NCBI GenBank assembly: GCA_963978895.1
Contig: OZ022242.1
Span: 25,014,924 to 25,078,923, forward strand
DNA: 64,000 nt
Reading direction: 5' to 3'
Source: Erpobdella octoculata
Lineage: Eukaryota; Annelida; Clitellata; Hirudinida; Erpobdellidae
The position numbers and the translations under genes are program-made. Below the pieces are notes generated by a model, which was given only the letters and a program-made list of their open reading frames with translations, was not told the DNA's origin and did not search any database. This document shows, piece after piece, positions 1-9,721 of the stretch. How positions within the stretch are numbered: position 1 is the first letter of the stretch; each line of letters begins with the position of its first letter.

Positions 1-665
1 AAGAGAGAGATGTAAGCAATAAAATCACGTACAAAAAGTGTGTTCATGTTACTACAATGCATTTTAAAAGTTATAAAAAAAAATAAACTCGTTGTTTAGG
101 AACTTGAAGATTTGTTTCATTAAAGGTTTATTACCTTCATCAATGTACATTATAATAACAACAATAATAATAATTATTATTGTTGGTCTTTTTTCGTTTT
201 ATTTTTATTATTGTAAGTAAAGGTAAATAAAAGTTGGAGTGGAGTTTAGAAGTGTAATTATGTAGCAAGGGTTAGCTGTCTGTTGTGTTTAGTGTTTACA
301 CGTAGTTTCATGTGACCCCATCATTGGAAGAAGTCTCAGATGTTGTTAATTCTCTGTTCCGCTAAGGCGATATCTTTGTGTGTGCGTGTGTGTATGTGTG
401 TGTGAAAAAGAGAAACAGGGTGTTGAAAGGAAATGTAGGTGTGATAGATTGTTGATGGTTTGAAGTTATTCTTACAGTATTGGAATTTATTAACTTTAAA
501 ATAAGCCACTTGCAACACTCATTGATTGCTTCACATCCACCTAATTGACTTGTCTGTTTGAATGGTGCACTATTGAATTTTAAACAATGAAACACGATAA
601 GTTGTTAATATTTTTCGTCTGATAAAATTAGTAAAAATACGAGCAAGACATGAAAGTGAAAAAAT

Positions 666-925
666 GAAAAAAGTAATAATTAAAGTAAAAGCATGTAATA
701 AGTAAAGGGGTAGCATATAATAAGTAAAGTAAAAGCATATAATAAGTTAAGTGGAAGCATGTAATAAGTAAAGTAGAAGCATGTAATAAGTAAAGTGGAA
801 GCATGTAATAAGTAAATTGGAAGCATGTAATAAGTAAAGAGGAAGCATGTAATAAGTAAAGTGGAAGCGTGTAATAAGTAAAGTGGAAACATGTAATAAG
901 TAAATTAAAATCATGTAATAAGTAA
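666..925. repeat. 22-bp minisatellite, about 11 units
   Basis: Tandem copies of a 22-bp unit close to GCATGTAATAAGTAAAGTGG plus two bases run through this stretch with point variants between units. The open frames across it are repeat artefacts (periodic LLxTCFxxTYYML pattern) and are not called as genes. The rest of 1-1080 is AT-rich and I see no gene in it. Confidence 0.85.
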
Positions 926-1081
926 ACTGGAAAGTTTGACAATGTTTAACGTAGCGGTAATCGTTAGACTGCTAAGCCACGAATCATTTTGTCTAACTAT
1001 AAATGCCAACTAAATCTTAAGTAACCTCTTAAAATGTCATTTTCGAATTTTTATTTTAATTATATCAGTTTTATAATTTTA

Positions 1082-1331
1082 CTAGCAGTGCCTGGCGCGG
1101 CTTCGCTCGCTTGAAATTAGAGAATTTGAACCGTGCACCCATAGTAGAGTACTGCACGGCCCGTCGACTACTTGGCCAAGCCCGTCAAATACCTGTTATA
1201 AAGTTTTTAACCAAAATGTGAACAGTTTATTCAGAAAATCTGCCAGGCTTATAGGAAAATTATTTTATAGTTTTTAGTGCGCAAGAAAACGTTTTTTTAA
1301 AGTATTTTTTATGAATTACAATCTATATCTA
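1082..1331 (-). mobile_element. Helitron-like 3' terminus, minus strand, cut by the gypsy insertion
   Basis: Read on the minus strand, the segment ends in a short hairpin-capable GC stretch, GCGAGCGAAGCCGCGCC, followed by AGGCACTG and CTAG then T. This is the typical layout of a Helitron 3' end (hairpin, CTRR, host T). Nearly the same end closes the units at 15324 and 16244. The subterminal block around a GTGCACGG motif, read in both directions, is also shared with those units. The element stops at the gypsy insertion site, and no 5' end in this orientation was identified. Confidence 0.55.
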
Positions 1332-1433
1332 TGTAAGATGAAGATGATTCATCTTACGTATTTTCATAGTATTTGTTTATTTTATTTTATTATGTGTGCA
1401 TTTTATTATGATTGGATATGTCGAAACAATAAG

Positions 1434-1468
<35 letters not shown>

Positions 1469-1527
1469 TTTATATATATGTATGTGTGTACGTGTGTGTG
1501 TTTATTATTTTTTTTATCTAGGAATTT

Positions 1528-1530
<3 letters not shown>
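1332..1530 (+). repeat. 5' LTR, left fragment (U3) of the gypsy element
   Basis: Matches 13355 to about 13556 of the 3' LTR. It begins with TGTAAGATGAAGATG, continues through a (TA)n tract and a TATGTATGTGTGTACGTG block, and breaks off in a second (TA)n tract at GGAATTTATA. The remaining part of the LTR resumes near 11066. Confidence 0.85.
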
Positions 1531-1568
<38 letters not shown>

Positions 1569-1571
1569 TAT

Positions 1572-1650
<79 letters not shown>
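1531..1650. repeat. (TA)n microsatellite at the PLE/LTR junction
   Basis: About 120 bp of almost pure TA with a few GATA interruptions near 1565. It is the left junction between the split LTR and the inverted PLE terminal repeat. In the 3' LTR the same position has only a short TA run (about 13558-13571). Confidence 0.9.
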
Positions 1651-1653
<3 letters not shown>

Positions 1654-2421
1654 TTTCAGACACGCTTTATTAAAGACTATGGCCCATTTCTTATTACAAA
1701 CTTTTTCTATCAGACGTGAAACTTTTCGAAAATCAGAAATACCAAGACACTTTTGAACGAACTGGTATATATTTTTATTAATGTTTTGGTCATGAGCTGA
1801 CCTGCAGGTTTCGGCTTTATTAGCCATCATCAGAACTCATAAAACCAATTTACAGCTACAACGAAAATATATAAAGTGGTGTGGCGAGACATATCAGATA
1901 TGTTTACACATCAATCGAGGTCAAAGTACAAAGAAGAGTAAAAGTAAAATATGAAAACCGCTAAGAAACAACCAAATTTTTTGCCTCGGAGTAAATAAAT
2001 AAACAAAAAATAAACCAAAATATAAGAAAAAATAAAAAATTACATGTGCTAAAATATACAACCAAATTAAGTAGTAAAATATAACTATTAAAAGAAAATT
2101 ACTAATAAAAGTAAAGAGGTAAAATAATAAAATAAGAATTTAAAACTACAATTCAAAGATAATAGGATATCGATAAAATTGAGAGTTTAATTAAAAGTTG
2201 AAAATGATCAACGTCTACGTATAGTAATATTGCAGTTATCAATCAAATGCGGACACATCGGACCAGTCCCATCACCATCATGCAGGTCAGCAGTCTCGAG
2301 GCCTCGAGGAGGTTGGCTCATGGCTGACAAGCCAGTGGAGCACTGTTCGACCGCGTCCAACACTTCAATATGGTTGGTAGATGGAGAAAAGGAAACAGGA
2401 CCACAAACTGGGCCGTTGTCG
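1651..2421 (-). repeat. Inverted pseudo-LTR copy of PLE family 1
   Basis: Reverse complement of 2696-3466, 771 bp with no indel by end-point arithmetic. It contains the minus-strand start of the PLE ORF (near 1830) and its hammerhead candidate. With the plus-strand copy it makes an inverted repeat with a spacer of about 274 bp. The inner junction lies at the CGACAACGG motif, which occurs twice in the ORF (near 6244 and 6526), a plausible template-switch or microhomology point. Confidence 0.9.
1790..1842 (-). ncRNA. Hammerhead ribozyme candidate, PLE family 1, inverted copy
   Basis: Reverse complement of the motif described at 3275-3327, with core elements CTGATGA, GAAA and GTC present and stem I intact. 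Confidence 0.75.
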
Positions 2422-3494
2422 GTTCCATTTCTCGTCGAGTTTTATCTCCTTTGTCTGCCAACGCAATAGACGCTGCCAACGAAATAGACCCTACCAACTG
2501 TATCGATGTTTCAAATGCAACCGAACTGTGCCCTGCCGACATGCCAAGGACTCCGCTATTCACTGTTCTCCCGCATTCTCCTTTTGTCACACCTCGCCTC
2601 TCCTTTTCTGATTTATCTGAACTCCGTACTAGGAGTTCGCCAACCAAGACTACAAATGTATCTTATCACAGTTATGATCATCCTTGCGACCAATACGACA
2701 ACGGCCCAGTTTGTGGTCCTGTTTCCTTTTCTCCATCTACCAACCATATTGAAGTGTTGGACGCGGTCGAACAGTGCTCCACTGGCTTGTCAGCCATGAG
2801 CCAACCTCCTCGAGGCCTCGAGACTGCTGACCTGCATGATGGTGATGGGACTGGTCCGATGTGTCCGCATTTGATTGATAACTGCAATATTACTATACGT
2901 AGACGTTGATCATTTTCAACTTTTAATTAAACTCTCAATTTTATCGATATCCTATTATCTTTGAATTGTAGTTTTAAATTCTTATTTTATTATTTTACCT
3001 CTTTGCTTTTATTAGTAATTTTCTTTTAATAGTTATATTTTACTACTTAATTTGGTTGTATATTTTAGCACATGTAATTTTTTATTTTTTCTTATATTTT
3101 TGTTTATTTTTTGTTTATTTATTTACTCCGAGGCAAAAAATTTGGTTGTTTCTTAGCGGTTTTCATATTTTACTTTTACTCTTCTTTGTACTTTGACCTC
3201 GATTGATGTGTAAACATATCTGATATGTCTCGCCACACCACTTTATATATTTTCGTTGTAGCTGTAAATTGGTTTTATGAGTTCTGATGATGGCTAATAA
3301 AGCCGAAACCTGCAGGTCAGCTCATGACCAAAACATTAATAAAAATATATACCAGTTCGTTCAAAAGTGTCTTGGTATTTCTGATTTTCGAAAAGTTTCA
3401 CGTCTGATAGAAAAAGTTTGTAATAAGAAATGGGCCATAGTCTTTAATAAAGCGTGTCTGAAAGAACATCTTGTTCCTAATTATTTGAAAAATA
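2420..3494 (+). repeat. Left direct pseudo-LTR of PLE family 1
   Basis: Same sequence as 6250-7324. It holds a C-terminal ORF fragment (stop near 2909), the AT-rich untranslated segment, the ribozyme at 3275-3327 and the N-terminal codons of the intact ORF. Similarity ends at the codons before 3495, exactly where the right copy turns into (TA)n. Confidence 0.9.
3275..3327 (+). ncRNA. Hammerhead ribozyme candidate overlapping the PLE start codon
   Basis: Reading 5' to 3': stem I strand TTATGAGTT (3275-3283), core CTGATGA (3284-3290), one unpaired T, stem II GGCT/AGCC, core GAAA (3305-3308), a 4-bp stem III CCTG/CAGG with no loop, cleavage triplet GTC (ending 3318), then AGCTCATGA closing a 9-bp stem I. 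The invariant core bases are all present. The unpaired U before stem II and the minimal stem III are the weak points. Hammerheads with very short stem III are known from PLE pseudo-LTRs. The ATG ATG of the ORF lies inside the catalytic core. Confidence 0.82.
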
Positions 3495-6400
3495 AATATC
3501 AACGCTCTAGGAATTATCATTCTCGTTGTTCAATTTCTGACGCAATTGAAAGAGAAGTTGTGGCCGCTCAAGTGGAGTTTAACAGACTTTCTACATTATT
3601 AAAAGAAACTGTGGACACGTACCAAGCCTTATTCACTGATAACGACTCTGTGGTTACATTCCAACGCTTTGTTGATATTAGCGTCGACCGTGTTAACAGA
3701 AGGAAGAAAAGCATAATTGTGAACAAACTGTCTACATTATATGGCGGAAGTTTCTTGCTGAAAGAAAACCTTAATCACGTCATAAACCTCTCATCATACA
3801 CTCCTACAACATCTGAACTAAAATTTTTAGAACTTGGTTACAATTGCCATGTTCCAGGCAAATATCGTCCGGTACTTAAGCAGATCGAATTAGAAATGTT
3901 GGTTCGTCAACTTGAGGCGCATGTTCTCAGTGGTGAGCTTTCTGTTGATAATCGCCTTTATACGTTACTTAAAGCTGAGGGTTTCAAACACCGGAACACT
4001 CCTCGTAAAATGGCCGATGAATTGTATTCTGCTGCCCTATCTTTAAGAAATAATCCCACCATTGTAATACGGAAGTCTGACAAAACTAATAGCTATGTTA
4101 TCTTGGAGCGATCTGATTATCTATGCAAATTAAACAATATATTAAGTGATTCTAACAAATTTCTGGAAATTTCTAAAGATCCGACTTTGGATATTAAAAG
4201 GAGGGCTAACAGGATCATCGGTAGCTTACTCCGTAATAATTCATCAATAAACATAAAGCATATCATTATCATTGGAGATTTTTCACCAGGATACATCTAT
4301 TGTAATGTCAAAACACACAAACCTGGAAATCCACTGAGACCAATTATATCTCAGTGCCCAACACCGACGTTTGCTCTCTCAAAGTTTCTTGTTGCTTTGC
4401 TTTCTCCGTATTGTTCGTGTCAACATGCAGTGAGATCATCTTTTGAATTCGTCGCCCTAATCAGAAGTAATCGCCACATAACTGGCGTTATGGGCTCTTT
4501 GGATGTTACAAATTTATTTACAAATGTGCCCGTCGATACTACCATCGCTATTATTCTTGAAAACGTATATCACAATGCTACACTATCTCCCCCAACTGTT
4601 CCAGAGAGCTCCATGTTGCAGTTGCTGTTGTTGTGTACTAAAGAATTGCCATTTAAACATCCCGATGGCCGATTGTTCAGACAGATCGACGGTGTGGCCA
4701 TGGGCTCACCCTTGGGCCCTCTATTTGCCGATTTTTATATGAGTCATTTAGAAAATCGTGTGTTCGACGCCATCAATAAACCTACATTATATGCAAGATA
4801 TGTCGATGACATCTTTGTGATTGCTCGAGATACTACACATTTTGAAGAATTAAGAACTAAGTTTCAGCAATACTCTGTGTTGAATTTTACAATCGAATAT
4901 AGCGACTGTAATCATACGTTACCTTTTCTGGACGTGTTGGTCTCTCAAACGGATTCCGGCCTTGCAAATGAAATGTATGTCAAGCCTTCCTCCGAGGGTC
5001 TTTGCATGAACGGTGCCGGCTACTGTTCTGATATATACAAAGAGAGTGTTATACATAACCTTCTTGCTCGCGCTTATGGGCTGTCAGAAGATTGGTGTAA
5101 ATTTCACACAGAAGTCAAACGTCTCAAAACGCTGTTGATCAACAATAACTACACCAACACCATGGTTGATTCTGTTGTGAAAAGATTTGTGAATAAAAAG
5201 ATTTCTGGCATTCCAGCAAACACTCCTAATGATGTCGTCAGGACTGTTGATATCCGTTACTGTTCCCAGATGCATGACAATTACCGTCTGGATGAGAGAA
5301 TATTACGTCAAATTATTACAAGTTGCGTTAAAGTTAAAGATCGACTCCGACATAGACTGTCATTCTCCATATATTATAAAGACAGAAAATCACACAGCCT
5401 TATCATGAAAAATAGCCCTCGTCACGCCAGCATTTTCCAGTGTACAAATGTAGTTTATAAATTTACTTGTCCTGCACCGCATGATGTCATTGCTACCTAC
5501 ATTGGCCAGACACGTACTACGCTCTCCCGCCGGGTTACTATGCATTTACAGGGTGGCAGTATTACAACGCATTCGCAACTGGCTCACAACACAAAACTCA
5601 ACAGACAAACACTCGTCGATAACACTGTTATTCTCCATCACGGGGCCGACCCCTCTCGATTAAAAATTGCCGAGGCCCTCTACATTGTCCGGGATAAACC
5701 AATACTAAACGTCCAAGATGACCATTTTGGACGGACCCTTAAACTATTCAACAATAGGCACCACTTGCAGTGCCACAGCGTTGGTGTGCCGCAGGGCTCG
5801 TCATCCGCTGTTGCCCCTGACACTTGTATATTGAATGATCATGCACTTGACAGGCATAGCAAGAGCCCACGTTGTGATCCGGTTTCCTGTTCTCCGTCCA
5901 CCGGCGCAATGGACCATGCTAACCTTATTGAAATTTGTGGTTTGCCAAACTGTGATCGGCCTACTGGTCCTCCGTCTGCAAGTTCTGTGGATGATACCGG
6001 TTGCATTGAGGCTGTGCGTTTGATCGAACAGTGCTTTATCGATCCGTCGGCCATCTGCCGGCCTTCTTCGGACCCGGTGAATGGTGATATGCCACAGGCC
6101 TCACCATTGACTGTTCTCCCGCTTTCTCCCTTTGTCACACCTCGTCTCTTGCTCTCAGATTTATCTGTACTCCGTACTAGGAGTTCGGCAACCAAAACTA
6201 CAGGTGTTCCCCATTACAGTAACGACCATCCTTGTGACCAGTACGACAACGGTTCCATTTCTCGTCGAGTTTTATCTCCTTTGTCTGCCAACGCAATAGA
6301 CGCTGCCAACGAAATAGACCCTACCAACTGTATCGATGTTTCAAATGCAACCGAACTGTGCCCTGCCGACATGCCAAGGACTCCGCTATTCACTGTTCTC

Positions 6401-6739
6401 CCGCATTCTCCTTTTGTCACACCTCGCCTCTCCTTTTCTGATTTATCTGAACTCCGTACTAGGAGTTCGCCAACCAAGACTACAAATGTATCTTATCACA
6501 GTTATGATCATCCTTGCGACCAATACGACAACGGCCCAGTTTGTGGTCCTGTTTCCTTTTCTCCATCTACCAACCATATTGAAGTGTTGGACGCGGTCGA
6601 ACAGTGCTCCACTGGCTTGTCAGCCATGAGCCAACCTCCTCGAGGCCTCGAGACTGCTGACCTGCATGATGGTGATGGGACTGGTCCGATGTGTCCGCAT
6701 TTGATTGATAACTGCAATATTACTATACGTAGACGTTGA
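3287..6739 (+). CDS. Penelope-like element polyprotein: reverse transcriptase plus GIY-YIG endonuclease
   Basis: An intact 1150-residue ORF that copies the element's RNA and nicks target DNA. The RT fingers/palm lie at about residues 300-620, with the catalytic ARYVDDIF motif near residue 502 and the VAMGSPLGPLFADFYM block before it, as in PLE RTs. A GIY-YIG nuclease follows: VYKFTC near 723, TYIGQTRTTLSRRV near 738, and AEALY with PILNVQ near 797-806. The N-terminal 70 codons belong to the pseudo-LTR and overlap the hammerhead candidate. After the nuclease comes a tail of about 330 residues with a degenerate tandem repeat, SPFVTPRL...LRTRSS...DHPCDQYDNG, seen twice (near 945-985 and 1043-1083). 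The start at the first of two adjacent ATGs is a guess. No frameshift or stop is present, so the copy may be active or only recently silent. GIY-YIG places it in a Penelope/Neptune-type rather than an EN-lacking Athena-type group; the exact clade is not determined. Confidence 0.93.
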   Translation: MMANKAETCRSAHDQNINKNIYQFVQKCLGISDFRKVSRLIEKVCNKKWAIVFNKACLKEHLVPNYLKNKYQRSRNYHSRCSISDAIEREVVAAQVEFNRLSTLLKETVDTYQALFTDNDSVVTFQRFVDISVDRVNRRKKSIIVNKLSTLYGGSFLLKENLNHVINLSSYTPTTSELKFLELGYNCHVPGKYRPVLKQIELEMLVRQLEAHVLSGELSVDNRLYTLLKAEGFKHRNTPRKMADELYSAALSLRNNPTIVIRKSDKTNSYVILERSDYLCKLNNILSDSNKFLEISKDPTLDIKRRANRIIGSLLRNNSSINIKHIIIIGDFSPGYIYCNVKTHKPGNPLRPIISQCPTPTFALSKFLVALLSPYCSCQHAVRSSFEFVALIRSNRHITGVMGSLDVTNLFTNVPVDTTIAIILENVYHNATLSPPTVPESSMLQLLLLCTKELPFKHPDGRLFRQIDGVAMGSPLGPLFADFYMSHLENRVFDAINKPTLYARYVDDIFVIARDTTHFEELRTKFQQYSVLNFTIEYSDCNHTLPFLDVLVSQTDSGLANEMYVKPSSEGLCMNGAGYCSDIYKESVIHNLLARAYGLSEDWCKFHTEVKRLKTLLINNNYTNTMVDSVVKRFVNKKISGIPANTPNDVVRTVDIRYCSQMHDNYRLDERILRQIITSCVKVKDRLRHRLSFSIYYKDRKSHSLIMKNSPRHASIFQCTNVVYKFTCPAPHDVIATYIGQTRTTLSRRVTMHLQGGSITTHSQLAHNTKLNRQTLVDNTVILHHGADPSRLKIAEALYIVRDKPILNVQDDHFGRTLKLFNNRHHLQCHSVGVPQGSSSAVAPDTCILNDHALDRHSKSPRCDPVSCSPSTGAMDHANLIEICGLPNCDRPTGPPSASSVDDTGCIEAVRLIEQCFIDPSAICRPSSDPVNGDMPQASPLTVLPLSPFVTPRLLLSDLSVLRTRSSATKTTGVPHYSNDHPCDQYDNGSISRRVLSPLSANAIDAANEIDPTNCIDVSNATELCPADMPRTPLFTVLPHSPFVTPRLSFSDLSELRTRSSPTKTTNVSYHSYDHPCDQYDNGPVCGPVSFSPSTNHIEVLDAVEQCSTGLSAMSQPPRGLETADLHDGDGTGPMCPHLIDNCNITIRRR

Positions 6740-7324
6740 TCATTTTCAACTTTTAATTAAACTCTCAATTTTATCGATATCCTATTATCTTTGAATTGTA
6801 GTTTTAAATTCTTATTTTATTATTTTACCTCTTTGCTTTTATTAGTAATTTTCTTTTAATAGTTATATTTTACTACTTAATTTGGTTGTATATTTTAGCA
6901 CATGTAATTTTTTATTTTTTCTTATATTTTTGTTTATTTTTTGTTTATTTATTTACTCCGAGGCAAAAAATTTGGTTGTTTCTTAGCGGTTTTCATATTT
7001 TACTTTTACTCTTCTTTGTACTTTGACCTCGATTGATGTGTAAACATATCTGATATGTCTCGCCACACCACTTTATATATTTTCGTTGTAGCTGTAAATT
7101 GGTTTTATGAGTTCTGATGATGGCTAATAAAGCCGAAACCTGCAGGTCAGCTCATGACCAAAACATTAATAAAAATATATACCAGTTCGTTCAAAAGTGT
7201 CTTGGTATTTCTGATTTTCGAAAAGTTTCACGTCTGATAGAAAAAGTTTGTAATAAGAAATGGGCCATAGTCTTTAATAAAGCGTGTCTGAAAGAACATC
7301 TTGTTCCTAATTATTTGAAAAATA
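6250..7324 (+). repeat. Right direct pseudo-LTR of PLE family 1
   Basis: Repeats 2420-3494 at a constant offset of 3830 bp. It includes the last 160 codons of the ORF, the UTR, the ribozyme at 7105-7157 and an N-terminal fragment (7117 onward) whose frame runs into TA repeat after KEHLVPNYLKN. Confidence 0.9.
7105..7157 (+). ncRNA. Hammerhead ribozyme candidate, right pseudo-LTR of PLE family 1
   Basis: Same sequence as 3275-3327. Having one in each direct repeat means self-cleavage could release a unit-length RNA from a transcript reading through both repeats (inference). Confidence 0.8.
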
Positions 7325-7341
7325 TATATATATATATATAT

Positions 7342-7526
7342 TTACAGTATTTCGGCACTAAATGTTCATTTAAACATGCACTGTTGAAATATACACGCCA
7401 TTTAGAAGTCACGGTTTTGTCAATTAAACGCTTAAAATATTTTAAGTGAGAGAAAACACTTTTACTAAATCTAAAATCAAACGTTTTATTAGCAACCAAC
7501 TTGCAAGTTTCAGCCATTGCGGCCAT
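7342..7526 (-). pseudogene. PLE family 2 N-terminal fragment (left arm)
   Basis: Encodes MAAMAETCKLVANKTFDF... on the minus strand, the family-2 counterpart of the [11 protein letters not shown] start of family 1. It ends in LNEHLVPKYCK next to (TA)n, the homologous point at which family 1 (KEHLVPNYLKN) also ends. This supports a fixed 3' boundary of the pseudo-LTR inside the coding region. Not a functional ORF. Confidence 0.8.
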
Positions 7527-7537
7527 CGTCAGGGTTG
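7493..7537 (-). ncRNA. Hammerhead ribozyme candidate, PLE family 2, left arm
   Basis: Exact reverse complement of the motif at 10896-10940. Core CTGACGA, GAAA and GTT are retained with all stems. Confidence 0.75.
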
Positions 7538-7802
7538 TTTTGATTGTCTTAATGTAACTAAAAGTTAATACATACAGTACATAATAATAATTAAAATCCG
7601 GACGATGAACGTTAAATTAAGCAGAAAATAATTAATAAAATAATAATAAAAATAAAATAATAATAATAAAATCAAAATAAAAATACTTTAAAAATTATAT
7701 TAATTTAAATCGAGAGATAATAATTTAAATTTATAAAATTCATCAAAAGTTTTAAGAAATGTGAAACAGACAAAGAAGCTTATGTATCATATCAAAACAA
7801 TG

Positions 7803-8711
7803 TCATCTCTTCCGTCTAATTGTAATATTAATGTTATCAGTTAAGTGAGACAAGCTCAACGGACCAGATATCCCCTCTGAAACACATGTACCATCAACAG
7901 ATACTCCAGAAAGTCCGTCATCCACCTGAGAAATCTCTGCACAACCCTTTATCCGGAGCATTCGGACGGAATCATGGCAACCGGATAAACAACCATCATA
8001 AAACTCAACATCTGTTCGATCAACGAGACTTTGACCAGGCAATCCCGACAAGCAACATGTATCTACAGTTTTAAATCCCTGCAACAAGTCATCTGTAGAT
8101 GAGGCGCCTTTTTTATCACCATCAATGTTACATATTTCAGAGGCTTGGGAGGAAGAAAAACATATTGTAGAAGGATGCATATCGTCGCACTTTAAATCAA
8201 GCAAAATGCTATCTGTAATTGAGGTGCCTTTTAAATCACCATCCTGGTTATTTCCATCAGATGCATATAAGGGAGAAAAACAGTTATCAATATTGACGTC
8301 ATCAGCGGTCACGACCCTGAATGAACAACATTCTTTTGCATCTTTGTCATTTACGTGTCCGGATTTGTTTTCATCAGAGACAGCATTTTCAATCTGATGT
8401 TCTATAGCAAGTTGAATATTTGCAGACTGCAGACTCGGTTGTGCAGCCCCTGCATTGGCTGGATCAGAACAAATCAAAGTATCAATATCAAGTTTGATTC
8501 TATTTGATTGAACATCACCAACATCAGATATATTGAACAGAGACAATGTGCCATCTGTAAAATCTCTTTGCATATTAATTTTAGGTTTTTCCTGTGAAAT
8601 ATACAAAGCTTCAGATAATTTAAGGTGAATCGGACAATGCTCTCTACGCAAAATCTCAGTGTTGCTGTCCAATATTTTTCTGTCAAGACGAATATGATGT
8701 TGTACCCTCAT
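7803..8711 (-). pseudogene. PLE family 2 C-terminal region (left arm)
   Basis: A 302-codon open frame beginning in the late GIY-YIG region (CPIHLKLSEALYISQEKPKI, equivalent to RLKIAEALYIVRDKPIL of family 1) and continuing into a long acidic/serine-rich tail that ends TDNINITIRRKR, comparable with family 1 CNITIRRR. The RT and the first part of the nuclease are missing upstream, because an inversion point lies at about 8711. It cannot encode a complete enzyme. Confidence 0.82.
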
Positions 8712-9239
8712 GTGATAGTTTTTGCTGAGTTTTACATGTCTGATGTGGAAAGAAAGTTAAGTTCAATGATTAATGAAAATACTTTGATTTATTGCAGATA
8801 TGTAGATGATATTTTTATTATGTCACGTCCCGATAAGAATGTTTTTGATTTAAAGAAGGCTTTGGAAAACTCATCTGTACTCAAGTTTACACATGAATCT
8901 TGTGGAAAAGATGGCTCCTTGCCCTTTTTAGATGTGTTGGTTGGTAATGTTGGTGACAGGCTGCAGATGCAAGTATATGTTAAACCAACAGATTCAGGTG
9001 AATGTTTGAAAGGTAATAGTGATTGCCCTGATAGATATAAACATAGTGTTATAAATAACTATTTGACAAGAGCGTATAAACCCTCGAATAGCTGGATTGA
9101 TTTTCATTTGGAAGTTCATAGGATTCGGCAACTGCTGATTAATAATGGATTTACTAATTGCATGTTTGATATGTGTCTGAAAAAGTATTTGGATTACAAG
9201 TTTTCTAGTGATGGTAATAATTCTCCAAAAAACTTGTAA
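8712..9239 (+). pseudogene. PLE family 2 RT palm fragment (left arm)
   Basis: Encodes FAEFYMSDVERKL, the catalytic CRYVDDIFIMSRP motif and the LPFLDVLVG block, ending in YLDYKF just before the palindrome centre. The same piece lies on the minus strand in the right arm. The RT N-terminus and the connection to GIY-YIG are absent. Confidence 0.83.
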
Positions 9240-9721
9240 TCCAAATACTTTTTCAGACACATATCAAACATGCAATTAGTAAATCCATTATTAATCAGCA
9301 GTTGCCGAATCCTATGAACTTCCAAATGAAAATCAATCCAGCTATTCGAGGGTTTATACGCTCTTGTCAAATAGTTATTTATAACACTATGTTTATATCT
9401 ATCAGGGCAATCACTATTACCTTTCAAACATTCACCTGAATCTGTTGGTTTAACATATACTTGCATCTGCAGCCTGTCACCAACATTACCAACCAACACA
9501 TCTAAAAAGGGCAAGGAGCCATCTTTTCCACAAGATTCATGTGTAAACTTGAGTACAGATGAGTTTTCCAAAGCCTTCTTTAAATCAAAAACATTCTTAT
9601 CGGGACGTGACATAATAAAAATATCATCTACATATCTGCAATAAATCAAAGTATTTTCATTAATCATTGAACTTAACTTTCTTTCCACATCAGACATGTA
9701 AAACTCAGCAAAAACTATCAC
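9194..9721 (-). pseudogene. PLE family 2 RT palm fragment (right arm)
   Basis: Mirror image of 8712-9239 with the same YVDD motif. It begins at the palindrome loop and breaks at 9722, where the C-terminal piece starts on the opposite strand. The predicted proteins of the two arms agree except at the loop-proximal end. Confidence 0.83.

Larger units (their letters stand above)
1651..7324 (+). mobile_element. Penelope-like element, family 1, full length with direct and inverted pseudo-LTRs
   Basis: A direct repeat of about 1075 bp (2420-3494 and 6250-7324, constant offset 3830) brackets the ORF at 3287-6739. A further copy of the terminal repeat lies inverted at 1651-2421, as is common for Penelope-like elements, where pseudo-LTRs occur in tandem or inverted order. 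The repeat carries the last codons of the ORF, the stop, about 380 bp of untranslated DNA, a hammerhead-like ribozyme and the first 70 codons. Both outer ends run straight into (TA)n, with no target duplication visible. The direct copies look identical over the stretches compared, so this looks like a young insertion. Confidence 0.88.

Noticed and set aside
7886..8397. Plus-strand ORFs over the PLE family 2 C-terminus
   Set aside because: Antisense of a better-supported PLE frame; identical shadows appear in the other palindrome arm.
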